DNA of 64,000 bases from Rhodopseudomonas palustris (GCF_003031265.1 NZ_CP019966.1:1364001-1428000); one strand, 5' to 3'; positions 9,277 through 18,601 are shown, counted from the first letter of the stretch. Program-made: numbers and translations. The notes: a model not told the origin generated them from the letters alone.

Positions 9277-10365
9277 ATGTCGTTCAATACCTTCGGCCAT
9301 ATGTTTCGCGTCACCACCTTTGGCGAAAGCCATGGAGTGGCGATCGGCTGCGTGGTCGATGGCTGCCCGCCGCTGATCCCGCTGACCGAGGCCGACATCC
9401 AGGGCGATCTCGACCGCCGCCGGCCCGGCCAGTCGCGCTTCACCACCCAGCGCCAGGAAGCCGATCAGGTGAAGATCCTGTCCGGCGTGATGGTGCATCC
9501 CGAGACCGGGGTGCAGGTGACGACCGGCACGCCGATCGCGCTGTTGATCGAGAATACCGACCAGCGCTCCAAGGATTATTCGGATATCCAGAACAAGTAC
9601 CGCCCCGGCCACGCCGATTTCACCTATGAGGCGAAGTACGGCATCCGCGACTATCGCGGCGGTGGCCGCTCGTCGGCGCGCGAGACCGCGAGCCGGGTCG
9701 CGGCCGGCGCGATCGCCCGCAAGGTGATCGCCGGCATGACGGTGCGCGGCGCGCTGGTGCAGATCGGTCCGCACAAGATCGATCGCGACAAATGGGATTG
9801 GGACGAGATCGGCAACAACCCGTTCTTCTGCCCGGACAAGGACAAGGCGGCATTCTACGCCGACTATCTCGACGGCATCCGCAAATCCGGCTCGTCGATC
9901 GGCGCGGTGGTTGAGATCGTCGCCGAGGGCGTGCCGGCCGGGCTCGGGGCGCCGATTTATGCCAAGCTCGACGGCGATCTCGCCGCGGCGCTGATGAGCA
10001 TCAATGCGGTGAAGGGCGTCGAGATCGGCGACGGTTTTGCCAGCGCCGAGCTGACCGGCGAGCAGAACGCCGACGAGATGCGCACCGGCAATCACGGTCC
10101 GGCGTTCCTGTCCAACCATGCCGGCGGCATCCTGGGCGGCATTTCCACCGGCCAGCCGGTGGTGGCGCGGTTCGCCGTCAAGCCGACCTCGTCGATCCTG
10201 ACCCCGCGCAAGACCGTCGACCGCACCGGCCATGACACCGAGATCCTGACCAAGGGCCGTCACGACCCCTGCGTCGGTATCCGCGCCGTGCCGGTCGGCG
10301 AGGCGATGGTCGCCTGCGTGCTGGCCGACCATCTGCTGCGGCACCGGGGACAGGTCGGCGGCTGA
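9277..10365 (+). CDS. aroC: Chorismate synthase
   Basis: Converts 5-enolpyruvylshikimate 3-phosphate to chorismate using reduced FMN, the last common step of aromatic amino acid synthesis. The 362-aa protein has the family signatures GESHG near the N-terminus, the RPGHAD segment, [12 protein letters not shown] in the middle and [18 protein letters not shown] further on. Length and start are standard. Confidence 0.97.
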   Translation: MSFNTFGHMFRVTTFGESHGVAIGCVVDGCPPLIPLTEADIQGDLDRRRPGQSRFTTQRQEADQVKILSGVMVHPETGVQVTTGTPIALLIENTDQRSKDYSDIQNKYRPGHADFTYEAKYGIRDYRGGGRSSARETASRVAAGAIARKVIAGMTVRGALVQIGPHKIDRDKWDWDEIGNNPFFCPDKDKAAFYADYLDGIRKSGSSIGAVVEIVAEGVPAGLGAPIYAKLDGDLAAALMSINAVKGVEIGDGFASAELTGEQNADEMRTGNHGPAFLSNHAGGILGGISTGQPVVARFAVKPTSSILTPRKTVDRTGHDTEILTKGRHDPCVGIRAVPVGEAMVACVLADHLLRHRGQVGG

Positions 10366-10472
10366 CCAGCCGGGCCGCCTGTCTCGCTCCAGCATCCGCG
10401 CAGGACCGCTGGATGACTGCCATGAGCCCAGTCCTGCTACAAAACGCCACGCGGGGCGGCTAAGATGCAGCC

Positions 10473-11672
10473 ATGCATTCTGAGCAGATCCGCGGCATTC
10501 TCGACTGGCTGAGCGACGGCGCACGGTCCGAGCCGGACCCGGCCATGAAGATGAAGCTGACCTGCGAGCAGCTCGTCGCGGCCGGCATCCCGTTGCACCG
10601 GGTCGGCGTCTTCGTCGAAACCCTGCATCCTGACATCTACGGCCACCGCTTCATCTGGCGGGCCGACGGCGAGGTCGAGGTCGGCTCGACCACCCAGGAC
10701 GTCGAGCGGTCGGAGGAGTATCAGCGCAGCCCGCTGAAGATCCTGTACGATTACGGCGTCGAGGTCCGCTTCCGGCTCGACGACCCGGAGAGCAAGAACT
10801 TCCCGTTCCTGGAGGATCTGCGCGCCGAGGCCGTCACCGATTACACCGCGCTGCCGCTGCGGTTTCTCGACGGCACCTATCACGCGGCGAGTTTCGCCAC
10901 CAAGCAGCCGGGCGGCTTCACCGATTCCCAGCTCAGCGCGCTGCGGGCGATGATGCCGCCGCTGTCGCGGCTGGTCGAGGTGATCAGCCTGCGCGACATC
11001 GCCACCAATCTGCTCGACACCTATGTGGGCAACCGCGCCGGCGCCCGCATTCTGGCCGGACAGATCCGCCGCGGCCATGCGGATCATCTCCGCGCCGCGA
11101 TCTGGCTGTCCGACCTGCGCGGCTTCTCGGCGCTGTCCGACGGCCTGCCGCCGGAGATCATGGTCAAGCTACTGAACGCGTATTTCGACTGCCAGGTCGC
11201 GGCGATCGCGGGCCATGGCGGCGAGGTGCTGAAGTTCATGGGCGACGGCCTGCTCGCGGTGTTTCCGATCGCCGATGACGGCAGCGACGCCGCCGAGGTC
11301 TGCGGCCGGATGCTGGCCGCAGCCAATGAATGCCGGGCCAGCATCGCGGATCTGAATTTCGTCGAGGGCGCCCACGTCATCGAGAGCTTCCGCTTCGGCG
11401 TCGCGTTGCATGTCGGTCAGGTGCTGTACGGCAATATCGGCGGCGGCAACCGGCTCGACTTCACCTGCATCGGCCCGGCGGTGAACCTCGCCGCAAGGCT
11501 GGAGCGGCTGGCCGCCCGGCTCGGCCGCACCGTGGTCGCCTCCAGCGATTTCGTCGGGCTGTGCTCCGAAGGCTGGAGCGACCTCGGCGAATTCCCGATG
11601 GCCGGCTTCTCCCACGCCGAGCGCGTCCACGGCCTGACCGACGAGACGCCGCTCGCCGCCGAAGGGCTGTGA
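10473..11672 (+). CDS. Class III adenylate/guanylate cyclase with N-terminal sensory region
   Basis: 399-aa soluble protein. Residues 1-200 are a GAF-like or unassigned alpha/beta sensory region with no membrane segment. Residues 208-390 form the cyclase domain. Catalytic residues look complete: metal-binding Asp214 (LSDLRGFS) and Asp258, purine-recognition Lys254 (EVLKFMGDG) and Asp329 (RLDFTCIGP), then the NLAARLE motif with transition-state Asn and Arg. Lys plus Asp favours ATP as substrate and cAMP as product. Stands alone; no linked cAMP effector in view. Confidence 0.88.
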   Translation: MHSEQIRGILDWLSDGARSEPDPAMKMKLTCEQLVAAGIPLHRVGVFVETLHPDIYGHRFIWRADGEVEVGSTTQDVERSEEYQRSPLKILYDYGVEVRFRLDDPESKNFPFLEDLRAEAVTDYTALPLRFLDGTYHAASFATKQPGGFTDSQLSALRAMMPPLSRLVEVISLRDIATNLLDTYVGNRAGARILAGQIRRGHADHLRAAIWLSDLRGFSALSDGLPPEIMVKLLNAYFDCQVAAIAGHGGEVLKFMGDGLLAVFPIADDGSDAAEVCGRMLAAANECRASIADLNFVEGAHVIESFRFGVALHVGQVLYGNIGGGNRLDFTCIGPAVNLAARLERLAARLGRTVVASSDFVGLCSEGWSDLGEFPMAGFSHAERVHGLTDETPLAAEGL

Positions 11673-11699
11673 GACACTGAACCATCAAGTTGCCGAGCG

Positions 11700-11735
11700 T
11701 CATCCGCGGGCTTGACCCGCGGATCCATCGCGCGC
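11700..11735. repeat. Short palindromic repeat after the cyclase gene
   Basis: GTCATCCGCGGGCTTGACCC and its mirror form a perfect small inverted repeat (CCGCGGG-CTTGA-CCCGCGG core) 27 bp after the cyclase stop. A sequence type common between genes in this bacterial group; may end transcription. Confidence 0.5.
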
Positions 11736-11746
11736 GTAGCGCGCAT

Positions 11747-11975
11747 CTAGAGCATCTCTGCGTTTGACAGAATCAGGACCGAACTTCCTAGCGGTCGCAG
11801 CTTGTACAGCCTCATGGTGAGGAGGCGCGAAGCGCCGTCTCGAACCATGGGCCGCAAGCCCTGCGGCTCCTCATCCTTCGAGACGCCCGGCTTTGCCGGG
11901 CTCCTCAGGATGAGGACTTCGGACGCTTGGCAAAGGCCAAATCCGCTTCAAACAATCGATGAAGCGCGCTCTAGA
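11747..11975. repeat. Intergenic repeat, family A, copy 1
   Basis: About 230 bp shared with copies at 18602-18830 and 35811-35990: a leader with AGAATCAGGA, then CTCATGGTGAGGAGGCGCGA, two hairpins (GAGGCGCGAAGCGCC; GCCCGGCTTTGCCGGGC), AGGATGAGGA and a tail with an ATCGAT core. CTAGA is found near both ends of this copy. Reading frames within it are repeat artefacts. It fills most of the 400-bp gap before clpS. Confidence 0.8.
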
Positions 11976-12071
11976 ATGGCCTAATGCGAGAGATGGATCG
12001 CCGGGCCGAGCCCGGCGATGACGCTCTTTTCCGGTAACAGGCGCGCCGAATTTGGTACTACGCCGCCGGCA

Positions 12072-12377
12072 CTACTCCTCCGGCTCCGTCGTAAACAGCA
12101 GCGGATAGCCCTTGGCGCGGCCGGCGTCGGTGGCGCGGGTGGCTTTGGTTTCGGCGACGTCCTTGGTGAACACGCCGACGACGCAGACGCCGCGCTGATG
12201 CGCGGTGAGCATCACCTTATAGGCTTGGTCCTCGGTCATCCGGAATTCGGCCTTCAGCACCGACACCACGAATTCGCGAGGCGTGTAGTCGTCGTTGACC
12301 AGGATCACCTTGTGCAGCTTCGGCCGCTCGACCTTGATTTTGGCCTTGGTCTTCGGCTTCAGGTCGATGTTGCTCAT
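12072..12377 (-). CDS. clpS: ATP-dependent Clp protease adaptor ClpS (ClpS2-type)
   Basis: 101-aa adaptor that hands N-degron substrates to ClpA-ClpP. The conserved VILVNDDYTPREFVV core and the DQAYKVMLTAHQRGVCVVGV helix/strand are present. The C-terminal LLFTTEPEE and the HQRGVCVVG segment are of the second alphaproteobacterial paralogue rather than canonical ClpS1. clpA is not adjacent, which also fits a second, stand-alone copy. The N-terminus is basic (KPKTKAKIKVERPK). Confidence 0.9.
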   Translation of the reverse strand: MSNIDLKPKTKAKIKVERPKLHKVILVNDDYTPREFVVSVLKAEFRMTEDQAYKVMLTAHQRGVCVVGVFTKDVAETKATRATDAGRAKGYPLLFTTEPEE

Positions 12378-12540
12378 CAGATGCCGACCCGCGTGAAATG
12401 CTGAAATGCCTGCAATGCGGGTCCTATCCTACAGCGTCGCCCGCCCGACGAAAACCTGCCTGCGTTGAGCCGCGTAGCGCCGCCCTTCCCATCGCACGCT
12501 CACGATCGATCATCATCAGTGACTGGAAAGTGATCGGAAT

Positions 12541-12565
12541 GGAACCGGCTGGGCCGCTTTCCGTC
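12541..12565 (+). promoter_or_regulatory. Candidate EcfG-type promoter of the VWA protein gene
   Basis: GGAAC at 12541, 16 bp, then CGTC at 12562. The alphaproteobacterial general-stress consensus is GGAAC-N16/17-CGTT, so one base differs. Distance to the ATG at 12613 leaves a 5' leader of about 40 nt. Confidence 0.4.
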
Positions 12566-12612
12566 ATCTGTTTTGCATGTCACCATCGCGGTTGGTCGAC
12601 CGGAGGGCTGCA

Positions 12613-13449
12613 ATGCGCTGGTGGGTCTCGATCGGAATGCTCGCCGCTGCGATGGCGGCCGGTGTCGCCGCGATTGCCGCGCCCAACCAGGCGCCGCAAT
12701 CAGCAGCGGGTGACGACGCCAAACAGGTCGACGTCGAACTGGTGTTGGCCGTCGATGTCTCCTACTCGATGGACGTCGATGAACTCGCAGTGCAGCGCGA
12801 AGGCTACGCGCAGGCGCTGATCTCCGGCGAATTCCTCAAGACTCTGAAGAGCGGTCCGACCGGCCGCATCGCGGTAACGTATTTCGAGTGGGCCGCGTCC
12901 TCAGATCAGAAAATCATTCTGCCCTGGCATATTATCGACGGGCCGGAATCGGCCGATGCGGTCGCGGCCGAGATCCTGAAAGCGCCGCTGCGCCGTGCTT
13001 CGCGGACCTCGATCTCCGGCGCGATCAACTTCGCGCTGCCGCTGTTCGAACAGAACCCGTATCACGGGCTGCGCCGGGTAATCGATATCTCCGGCGATGG
13101 CCCGAACAATAACGGCGAACCGGTGACGATCGCGCGCGATGCCGCGGTCGCCAAGGGCGTCGTCATCAACGGCCTGCCGATCATGGTGAAAGAGCCGTCC
13201 TACTCGATGATGGATATCGAGAATCTGGATTACTACTACGAGGACTGCGTGATCGGCGGTCCCGGCGCCTTCGTGGTCGGCATCAAGGATCGCGCCAAGT
13301 TCAAAGAGGCGATCCACACCAAGCTGGTGATGGAGGTCGCTGGCCACACCCCGCCGGCCCGCATCGTTCCGATCGCCGATGAACACCGTCCGGCGCGAGT
13401 ATCGTGCCTGATCGGCGAGAAGGTCTGGCAGGACCGGTGGGGGCGGTGA
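12613..13449 (+). CDS. Secreted DUF1194 von Willebrand factor A-like protein
   Basis: 278-aa protein with an N-terminal signal peptide (hydrophobic IGMLAAAMAAGVAAIAA) and a VWA-type fold. The metal-ion adhesion motif D-V-S-Y-S lies in ELVLAVDVSYSMD, with the second acidic/Thr elements in ISGDGPNNNG. Start ATG 12613 is chosen for GGAGGG 5 nt upstream and because the signal peptide then begins at residue 1; ATG 12577 lacks this. Likely a periplasmic metal-dependent adhesion or scaffold protein; DUF1194 has no settled function to my knowledge. Confidence 0.82.
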   Translation: MRWWVSIGMLAAAMAAGVAAIAAPNQAPQSAAGDDAKQVDVELVLAVDVSYSMDVDELAVQREGYAQALISGEFLKTLKSGPTGRIAVTYFEWAASSDQKIILPWHIIDGPESADAVAAEILKAPLRRASRTSISGAINFALPLFEQNPYHGLRRVIDISGDGPNNNGEPVTIARDAAVAKGVVINGLPIMVKEPSYSMMDIENLDYYYEDCVIGGPGAFVVGIKDRAKFKEAIHTKLVMEVAGHTPPARIVPIADEHRPARVSCLIGEKVWQDRWGR

Positions 13450-13539
13450 GGGCGCGGACGCATCTGGTGCGTCCACGCGATTTGGATCGAAGCGGGATGA
13501 CTTGCGGTTAGGTGAGAAGCCATCCTGCTCCGATGTCTA

Positions 13540-13561
13540 GTCGGACACGGTTGTGTCCGAC
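13540..13561 (-). terminator. Hairpin after the iron-containing ADH gene
   Basis: Perfect 9-bp stem GTCGGACAC-GGTT-GTGTCCGAC, 16 bp beyond the minus-strand ADH stop. No T-run. A second 7-bp hairpin, GGACGCA-TCTGG-TGCGTCC, at 13456-13474 follows the convergent VWA gene. Confidence 0.5.
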
Positions 13562-13577
13562 CGCGACGCAAAGGCGG

Positions 13578-14729
13578 TCAGGCCGCCGCGCGGAAGATGG
13601 TTTCGATCTCGGTCTGCGTCGCCTGCTTCGGATTGGTGAAGCCGCACGCATCCTTCAGCGCGTTGGCGGCGAGCACCGGCACGTCCGCCTCCTTCATGCC
13701 GAGCCCGCCGAGGCCGGATGGAATGCCGACGTCGGCCGACAGCCGTTGGATGGCGTGAATGGCAGCGTCGGCGCCCTGGGCGTCGGTCATGCCGGTGGTA
13801 TCGACGCCGAGCGCATGCGCGACGTCCTTCAGCCGGCCCGCCGCGACCTGCGCGTTATAGGCCTGCACGTGCGGCAGCAGCACCGCGTTGCAGACGCCGT
13901 GCGGCAGGTCGTAGAAGCCGCCGAGCTGGTGCGCCATCGCGTGCACATAACCGAGCGAGGCGTTGTTGAACGCCATCCCGGCGAGGAATCCCGCATACGA
14001 CATCGCTTCTCGGGCGGCCAGATTCTGCCCCTCGGCGACGACGGTGCGCAGGCTGTTGGAGATGATCGACACCGCCTTCAGAGCGCAGGAGTCGGTGATC
14101 GGCGTCGCGGCGATCGACACATAGGCTTCGATCGCGTGCGTCAGCGCGTCCATGCCGGTCGCAGCAGTCAGGGCCGGCGGCTTGCCGAGCATCAGCACCG
14201 GATCGTTGACCGACAGCAGCGGCGTGGTGTGGCGGTCGACGATCGCCATTTTCACCTGCCGCTCTTCGTCGGTGATGATGCAGAAACGCGTCATCTCGCT
14301 TGCGGTGCCGGCCGTGGTGTTGACGGCGATCAGCGGAAGCTGGGCGTGCGCCGACCGGTCGACGCCTTCATAGTCCTTGATGCTGCCGCCATTGGTGGCG
14401 GTGAGCGCGATCCCCTTCGCGCAGTCGTGCGCCGAACCGCCGCCGAGCGAGATCACGCAGTCGCAGTTCTCCTGCTTCAGCAGCGCCAGCCCGTCCTCGA
14501 CGTTCTTGATCGTCGGGTTCGGCTTGGCGCCGGGGAACACGACGCTGGTGACGTTGCGCTCGATCAGCATCGAGGCGATCTGATCGGCCACGCCGAGCTT
14601 GTGCAGCCCGCTGTCGGTGACGATCAGCGCCCGCTTGAAGCCGCGCGCCTTGGCCTGGTCGGCCGCGCTCGACACGCAGCCGGCGCCGAACAGGTTGAGG
14701 GAGGGGATGAAGAATGTAGTCGCCGTCAT
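13578..14729 (-). CDS. Iron-containing alcohol dehydrogenase
   Basis: 383-aa group III (Fe-dependent) alcohol dehydrogenase of the YiaY/FucO/NAD-methanol-dehydrogenase type. The NAD-binding [11 protein letters not shown] motif is near residue 97; metal ligands are supplied by the Asp/His of the mid region and by [17 protein letters not shown]. Follows the ALDH gene on the same strand across a 187-bp spacer rich in hairpins, so alcohol to aldehyde and aldehyde to acid steps are likely co-expressed under the divergent AcoR-like activator. Probable substrates are short-chain primary alcohols; exact one unknown. Confidence 0.9.
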   Translation of the reverse strand: MTATTFFIPSLNLFGAGCVSSAADQAKARGFKRALIVTDSGLHKLGVADQIASMLIERNVTSVVFPGAKPNPTIKNVEDGLALLKQENCDCVISLGGGSAHDCAKGIALTATNGGSIKDYEGVDRSAHAQLPLIAVNTTAGTASEMTRFCIITDEERQVKMAIVDRHTTPLLSVNDPVLMLGKPPALTAATGMDALTHAIEAYVSIAATPITDSCALKAVSIISNSLRTVVAEGQNLAAREAMSYAGFLAGMAFNNASLGYVHAMAHQLGGFYDLPHGVCNAVLLPHVQAYNAQVAAGRLKDVAHALGVDTTGMTDAQGADAAIHAIQRLSADVGIPSGLGGLGMKEADVPVLAANALKDACGFTNPKQATQTEIETIFRAAA

Positions 14730-14778
14730 TGGTTGCTTCCTTCCATTGAGTTTGTTGTTGATCGCTAGTCGATGAGCT

Positions 14779-14894
14779 GTCCGGCCGGGCTGTTGCCCTG
14801 GAGCCGGACGCGCTCCGTTTCGCAGGGCAAAGCCCTGCGACGCGGGCGGCGCGATACGCCGCCCGGCATTGCTGCGGCCGGGTGCTGAGCACCC
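14779..14894 (-). other. Cluster of four hairpins between the ALDH and ADH genes
   Basis: Consecutive inverted repeats: GTCCGG...CCGGAC (14779-14809, enclosing GGGC-TGTT-GCCC), CGCAGGGC-AAA-GCCCTGCG (14821-14839), GGGCGGCG-CGATA-CGCCGCCC (14844-14864) and GGGTGCTGAGCACCC (14880-14894). All lie in the transcript between two genes of one operon and could protect or cleave the message or attenuate ADH expression. Confidence 0.7.
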
Positions 14895-14916
14895 GCCGAT
14901 GAAATGAGTTGTCGTC

Positions 14917-16437
14917 TCAGAAGAAGCCGAGCGGCCCGGTGCCGTAGCTCACCAGCAGGTTCTTGGTGTGCTGATAGTGATCGAGCATCATCTTGTGCGT
15001 CTCGCGCCCGATGCCGGACTGCTTGTACCCGCCGAACGCCGCGTGCGCCGGATAGGCGTGGTAGCAGTTGGTCCACACCCGGCCTGCGGCGATGGCGCGC
15101 CCGAACCGATAGGCGCGGGTGCCGTCCCGCGTCCAGACGCCGGCGCCGAGGCCATACTGGGTGTCGTTGGCGATCGCGACCGCTTCGGCCTCGTCCTTGA
15201 AGGTGGTGACCGACACCACCGGACCGAAGATTTCCTCCTGGAAGATCCGCATCTGGTTGTGACCGCGGAACACGGTCGGATGCACGTAGTAGCCGCCGGC
15301 GAGATCGCCGGGCAGCTCTGCGCGTGCGCCGCCCGCCAGGAGTTCGGCGCCTTCGTGGCGGCCGATCTCGATGTAGGACAGGATCTTCTCGAGCTGTTCC
15401 TGCGAGGCCTGCGCGCCGATCATCGTCGCCGGATCGCGCGGGTCGCCTTGGCGGATCGCGGCGACGCGGGCGAGTGCGCGCTCCATGAAGCGCTCGTAGA
15501 TCGATTCCTGCACCAGCGCGCGGCTTGGGCAGGTGCACACCTCGCCCTGGTTCAGCGCGAACATCACGAAGCCTTCGATCGCCTTGTCGAAGAACGGATC
15601 GTCTTCGGCCGCAACGTCGCCGAAGAAGATGTTGGGCGATTTGCCGCCGAGTTCGAGCGACACCGGCACCAAGTTTTCGCTGGCGTATTGCATGATCAGC
15701 CGGCCGGTCGAGGTCTCGCCGGTGAAGGCGATCTTGGCGATGCGCGGGCTGGAGGCCAGCGGCTTGCCGGCTTCGACGCCGAATCCGTTGACGATGTTGA
15801 CGACGCCGGGCGGCAGTAGATCGCCGACCAGTTCGGCCCACACCAGGATCGAGGCCGGCGTCTGTTCGGCCGGCTTCAGCACCACGCAGTTGCCGGCGGC
15901 GAGCGCGGGCGCCAGCTTCCACGCCGCCATCAGCAGCGGGAAGTTCCACGGAATGATCTGGCCGACGACGCCGAGCGGTTCGTGGAAGTGATACGCGATG
16001 GTGTCGTGATCGATCTCCGAGATCGAGCCTTCCTGTGCGCGGAGTGCACCTGCGAAATAGCGGAAGTGATCGATCGCCAGCGGCAGGTCGGCGGCGCGCG
16101 TCTCGCGGATCGGCTTGCCATTGTCGAGCGTTTCGGCGATCGCCAGCAGATCGAGATTGGCTTCCATCCGATCGGCGATGCGATTGAGAATGAGTGACCG
16201 CTCTGTCGTCGTGGTCTTGGCCCAGCTGATGCTGGCCGTGTGCGCTGCATCAAGCGCGAGTTCGACATCTTCCTTTTGTGAACGCGGGATTTCGGTGAGT
16301 TTTGCGCCGGTGATCGGGGTGGTGTTGTCGAAGTATCTGCCGTCGACCGGATCCACCCAGCGGCCGCCGATGAAGTTGCCGTAGCGGGTCTTGAACACCG
16401 TGCTGGCGTCCGGATGCATCGTTGTGATGAGGTTCAT
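14917..16437 (-). CDS. Aldehyde dehydrogenase, NAD-dependent (AldA/ExaC type)
   Basis: 506-aa ALDH that oxidises an aldehyde (acetaldehyde class) to the acid. Catalytic Glu is in [11 protein letters not shown] and the nucleophilic Cys in [13 protein letters not shown]; the PWNFPLLMA and GGYKQSGIG family motifs are intact. Starts with [16 protein letters not shown] behind a strong GGGAGG ribosome site. First gene of the ALDH-ADH operon, reading away from the sigma-54 activator; a -24/-12 promoter lies 37-52 bp upstream of the ATG. Confidence 0.93.
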   Translation of the reverse strand: MNLITTMHPDASTVFKTRYGNFIGGRWVDPVDGRYFDNTTPITGAKLTEIPRSQKEDVELALDAAHTASISWAKTTTTERSLILNRIADRMEANLDLLAIAETLDNGKPIRETRAADLPLAIDHFRYFAGALRAQEGSISEIDHDTIAYHFHEPLGVVGQIIPWNFPLLMAAWKLAPALAAGNCVVLKPAEQTPASILVWAELVGDLLPPGVVNIVNGFGVEAGKPLASSPRIAKIAFTGETSTGRLIMQYASENLVPVSLELGGKSPNIFFGDVAAEDDPFFDKAIEGFVMFALNQGEVCTCPSRALVQESIYERFMERALARVAAIRQGDPRDPATMIGAQASQEQLEKILSYIEIGRHEGAELLAGGARAELPGDLAGGYYVHPTVFRGHNQMRIFQEEIFGPVVSVTTFKDEAEAVAIANDTQYGLGAGVWTRDGTRAYRFGRAIAAGRVWTNCYHAYPAHAAFGGYKQSGIGRETHKMMLDHYQHTKNLLVSYGTGPLGFF

Positions 16438-16473
16438 GGCTTCCTCCCGTTTGTTTTGAAGCGGATGGAACTA

Positions 16474-16489
16474 CGCACGACGCATGCCA
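16474..16489 (-). promoter_or_regulatory. Candidate sigma-54 promoter of the ALDH-ADH operon
   Basis: On the minus strand TGGCATGCGTCGTGCG has the invariant GG and GC dinucleotides 10 bp apart (consensus TGGCACG-N4-TTGC). The predicted start is near 16463, about 26 nt before the ALDH ATG. The divergent gene codes for a sigma-54 activator, which supports the call. Confidence 0.65.
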
Positions 16490-16520
16490 GGTGTGCGGGA
16501 CGCCTGCGGCCATTGGCCTC

Positions 16521-16536
16521 CGAACTGATCAGTTCG
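16521..16536. promoter_or_regulatory. Perfect 16-bp palindrome upstream of the ALDH promoter
   Basis: CGAACTGATCAGTTCG is its own reverse complement. It lies about 60-70 bp upstream of the predicted ALDH start, in the divergent promoter region. Operator or activator site; protein unproven. Confidence 0.45.
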
Positions 16537-16622
16537 TTGAAAAGACTGGGAGGATTCTAGATCGGAGCGCGCGCGCTCCGGGTGGTGATGTCTGGACAGC
16601 ACCTCCGGCTGCGTGTGATACT

Positions 16623-16651
16623 TGCAGCAGTTGGACGCCACACCTGTTGCA
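16623..16651. promoter_or_regulatory. Candidate enhancer (UAS) for the AcoR-like activator
   Basis: Inverted repeat TGCAGCAG-N13-CTGTTGCA, one mismatch, 160-190 bp upstream of the predicted sigma-54 start and 27 bp before the regulator ATG. Distance is typical for enhancer-binding proteins, and binding here could also autoregulate the activator gene. Confidence 0.4.
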
Positions 16652-16677
16652 GAATCCAACACTCCGAGGATCCGCTC

Positions 16678-18567
16678 ATGTCAATCGCATCAAGCCGTGA
16701 TGCCGTCGTCACTGCGCGCCGCCGCTTCTTCGGGGAGGGGCGTCCCGTCGACGGAATGCTCGCCGCACCGATCCTGCGCTCATGGCAGCGCTGCGCCGGC
16801 CAGGGGCTGGACGCCAGCCGCTCGCCGCTGGTTGAACCGCCCACCGCCCGCGAACTGCGCGAATTGCAGGAACGCCATGACAGGCTCGGCCGCCTCGCGC
16901 GGCCGGAGCTGAATGCACTGCAAGGCGACGCGCGCCTCACCGACAGCGTCGTCATTCTCACCGACGCGGTCGGCGTCGTCCTCGACATGATCGGCTCCGG
17001 TGAGTTTGCGGGCCGAGCGGCGCAGGTGGCGCTGCGGCCCGGCGTGTCGTGGAGCGAGGCCGACACCGGCACCAATGCGATCGGCACCGCGCTGGTCGAG
17101 CGTCAGCCGATTGCGGTGCATGGTGCCGAGCACTTCTTCGAACGTCACCGCATCCTGGCTTGCGCGGCTGCGCCGCTGATCGATCCGCGCGGTGTGGTGG
17201 CCGGTGCGCTCGATATGACCGGGCCGGCCGCGATCCGCCATGTCCACGCGCTCGGGCTGATGCGGCTTGCTGCCGAGCAGATCGAGCACCGGTTCTTCAC
17301 CGAAGGATTCGAGCACTGCACCATGCTGCGGCTGCACACCGACCGCGCGCTGCTCGGCACGCCGCGCGAGGGCGTGCTGGCGTTTGCCGATGGCGTGCTG
17401 ATCGGTGCCAATAGGCACGGCCTCGAGCTGATGAACCTGGATTGGCCGGCGCTCGACCTCGCACGGCTGGAAACGCTGCTGCCGGGTGTCCGCCCCTCCG
17501 AGCAGATTCAAATGCTGCGCGGCCCTCGCGGCACCCGGCTGTGGGGCCGGCTGGTCGAACCGCCGCGCCGCAGCCCGCGCGCGCCGGCTACGCCTGCCGT
17601 TGCATCAATGCCTGCCGCTCCGGCCGGGGAGGTCGAGCCGATCCTCGATGCGGAGATGATGGCGCAGCTGTCGCGCACCGTGCGGCTGGTCGAGGCCGGA
17701 ATCCCGGTGTTGCTGCTCGGCGAGACTGGATCGGGCAAGGACGTCTTCGCGCGCCGCGTTCATGCCGAGAGTGCGCGGCGCAACAAGCCGTTCGTTCCGG
17801 TGAACTGCGCGGCGCTGCCGGAAGGGCTGATCGAGTCGGAGCTGTTCGGCTATGAGGCCGGTGCCTTCACCGGCGCGCGGCGACAGGGCGCGCCTGGGCT
17901 GCTGCGCCAGGCCGATGGCGGCGTGCTGTTTCTCGATGAGATCGGCGACATGCCGCTGTCGCTGCAGAGCCGGCTGCTGCGCGTGCTGCAGGACAAGCAA
18001 ATCTCGCCGCTCGGCGGCGGCCGGCCGGTGCCGGTCGATTTCGCGCTGATTTGCGCCACGCATCAGCCGCTCGGCTCATTGCTGGCCGCCGGCGCGTTCC
18101 GCCAGGATTTGTACTTCCGGATTGCCCAATACGTCGTCGAGCGGCCGCCGGTGCGCCATCACCCGGATCGCCTCGCGCTGGTCCGAAAACTCTGGCGCCA
18201 GCTCGGCGGCGAACAGGCTGGCGTTCAGCTCTCCACTGATGTCGAGCGCGTGCTGGCGGCTTACAATTGGCCGGGCAATTATCGGCAGCTGGTCGGAACG
18301 CTGCGCGCGCTGCTGGTGCTCGGCGAGCCGGGGCATCCGGTGGAGGTCTCCGCGCTCCCCGCCGAAATCAGTGCTGCAGTAAGCGCTTCGGAGACCCAAG
18401 CGCCCGTTGCGCCGCCGCCGACGTCGCTCGCCGAACACACCCGCTCGGCGTTGCAGGCCGCGCTCGATGCCAGCGGCGGCAACGTCTCGCGCGCCGCACG
18501 CCGGCTCGGCATCGACCGAAGCACGTACTATCGCCGCCTGCTGAAGGACAAGGATCGCGGCCGATGA
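16678..18567 (+). CDS. Sigma-54-dependent Fis family regulator (AcoR-like)
   Basis: 629-aa enhancer-binding protein. N-terminal GAF-type sensory region (about 60-320), then AAA+ domain with Walker A GETGSGKD, the sigma-54 contact motif GAFTGA and Walker B VLFLDEIGD, then a C-terminal Fis-type helix-turn-helix (NVSRAARRLGIDRSTYYRRL). Start ATG 16678 has GAGGA 7 nt upstream; the in-frame ATG at 16582 would run through the putative control region. Divergent from ALDH-ADH, which it most likely activates in response to an alcohol or aldehyde, as AcoR and related proteins do. Confidence 0.9.
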   Translation: MSIASSRDAVVTARRRFFGEGRPVDGMLAAPILRSWQRCAGQGLDASRSPLVEPPTARELRELQERHDRLGRLARPELNALQGDARLTDSVVILTDAVGVVLDMIGSGEFAGRAAQVALRPGVSWSEADTGTNAIGTALVERQPIAVHGAEHFFERHRILACAAAPLIDPRGVVAGALDMTGPAAIRHVHALGLMRLAAEQIEHRFFTEGFEHCTMLRLHTDRALLGTPREGVLAFADGVLIGANRHGLELMNLDWPALDLARLETLLPGVRPSEQIQMLRGPRGTRLWGRLVEPPRRSPRAPATPAVASMPAAPAGEVEPILDAEMMAQLSRTVRLVEAGIPVLLLGETGSGKDVFARRVHAESARRNKPFVPVNCAALPEGLIESELFGYEAGAFTGARRQGAPGLLRQADGGVLFLDEIGDMPLSLQSRLLRVLQDKQISPLGGGRPVPVDFALICATHQPLGSLLAAGAFRQDLYFRIAQYVVERPPVRHHPDRLALVRKLWRQLGGEQAGVQLSTDVERVLAAYNWPGNYRQLVGTLRALLVLGEPGHPVEVSALPAEISAAVSASETQAPVAPPPTSLAEHTRSALQAALDASGGNVSRAARRLGIDRSTYYRRLLKDKDRGR

Positions 18568-18601
18568 GCGGTGGGGCTTGCAGGTTAGCTCCTGCGCTCC
18601 C

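Noticed and set aside
11802..11984. Similar short frames in the three family A repeats (also 18578-19066 and 35922-36224)
   Set aside because: Shared translation arises from the repeat itself; frames differ in extent and have no common start signal.
13512..14768. 418-codon plus-strand frame over the ADH gene
   Set aside because: Antisense shadow; the minus strand encodes a full-length iron ADH with all motifs.
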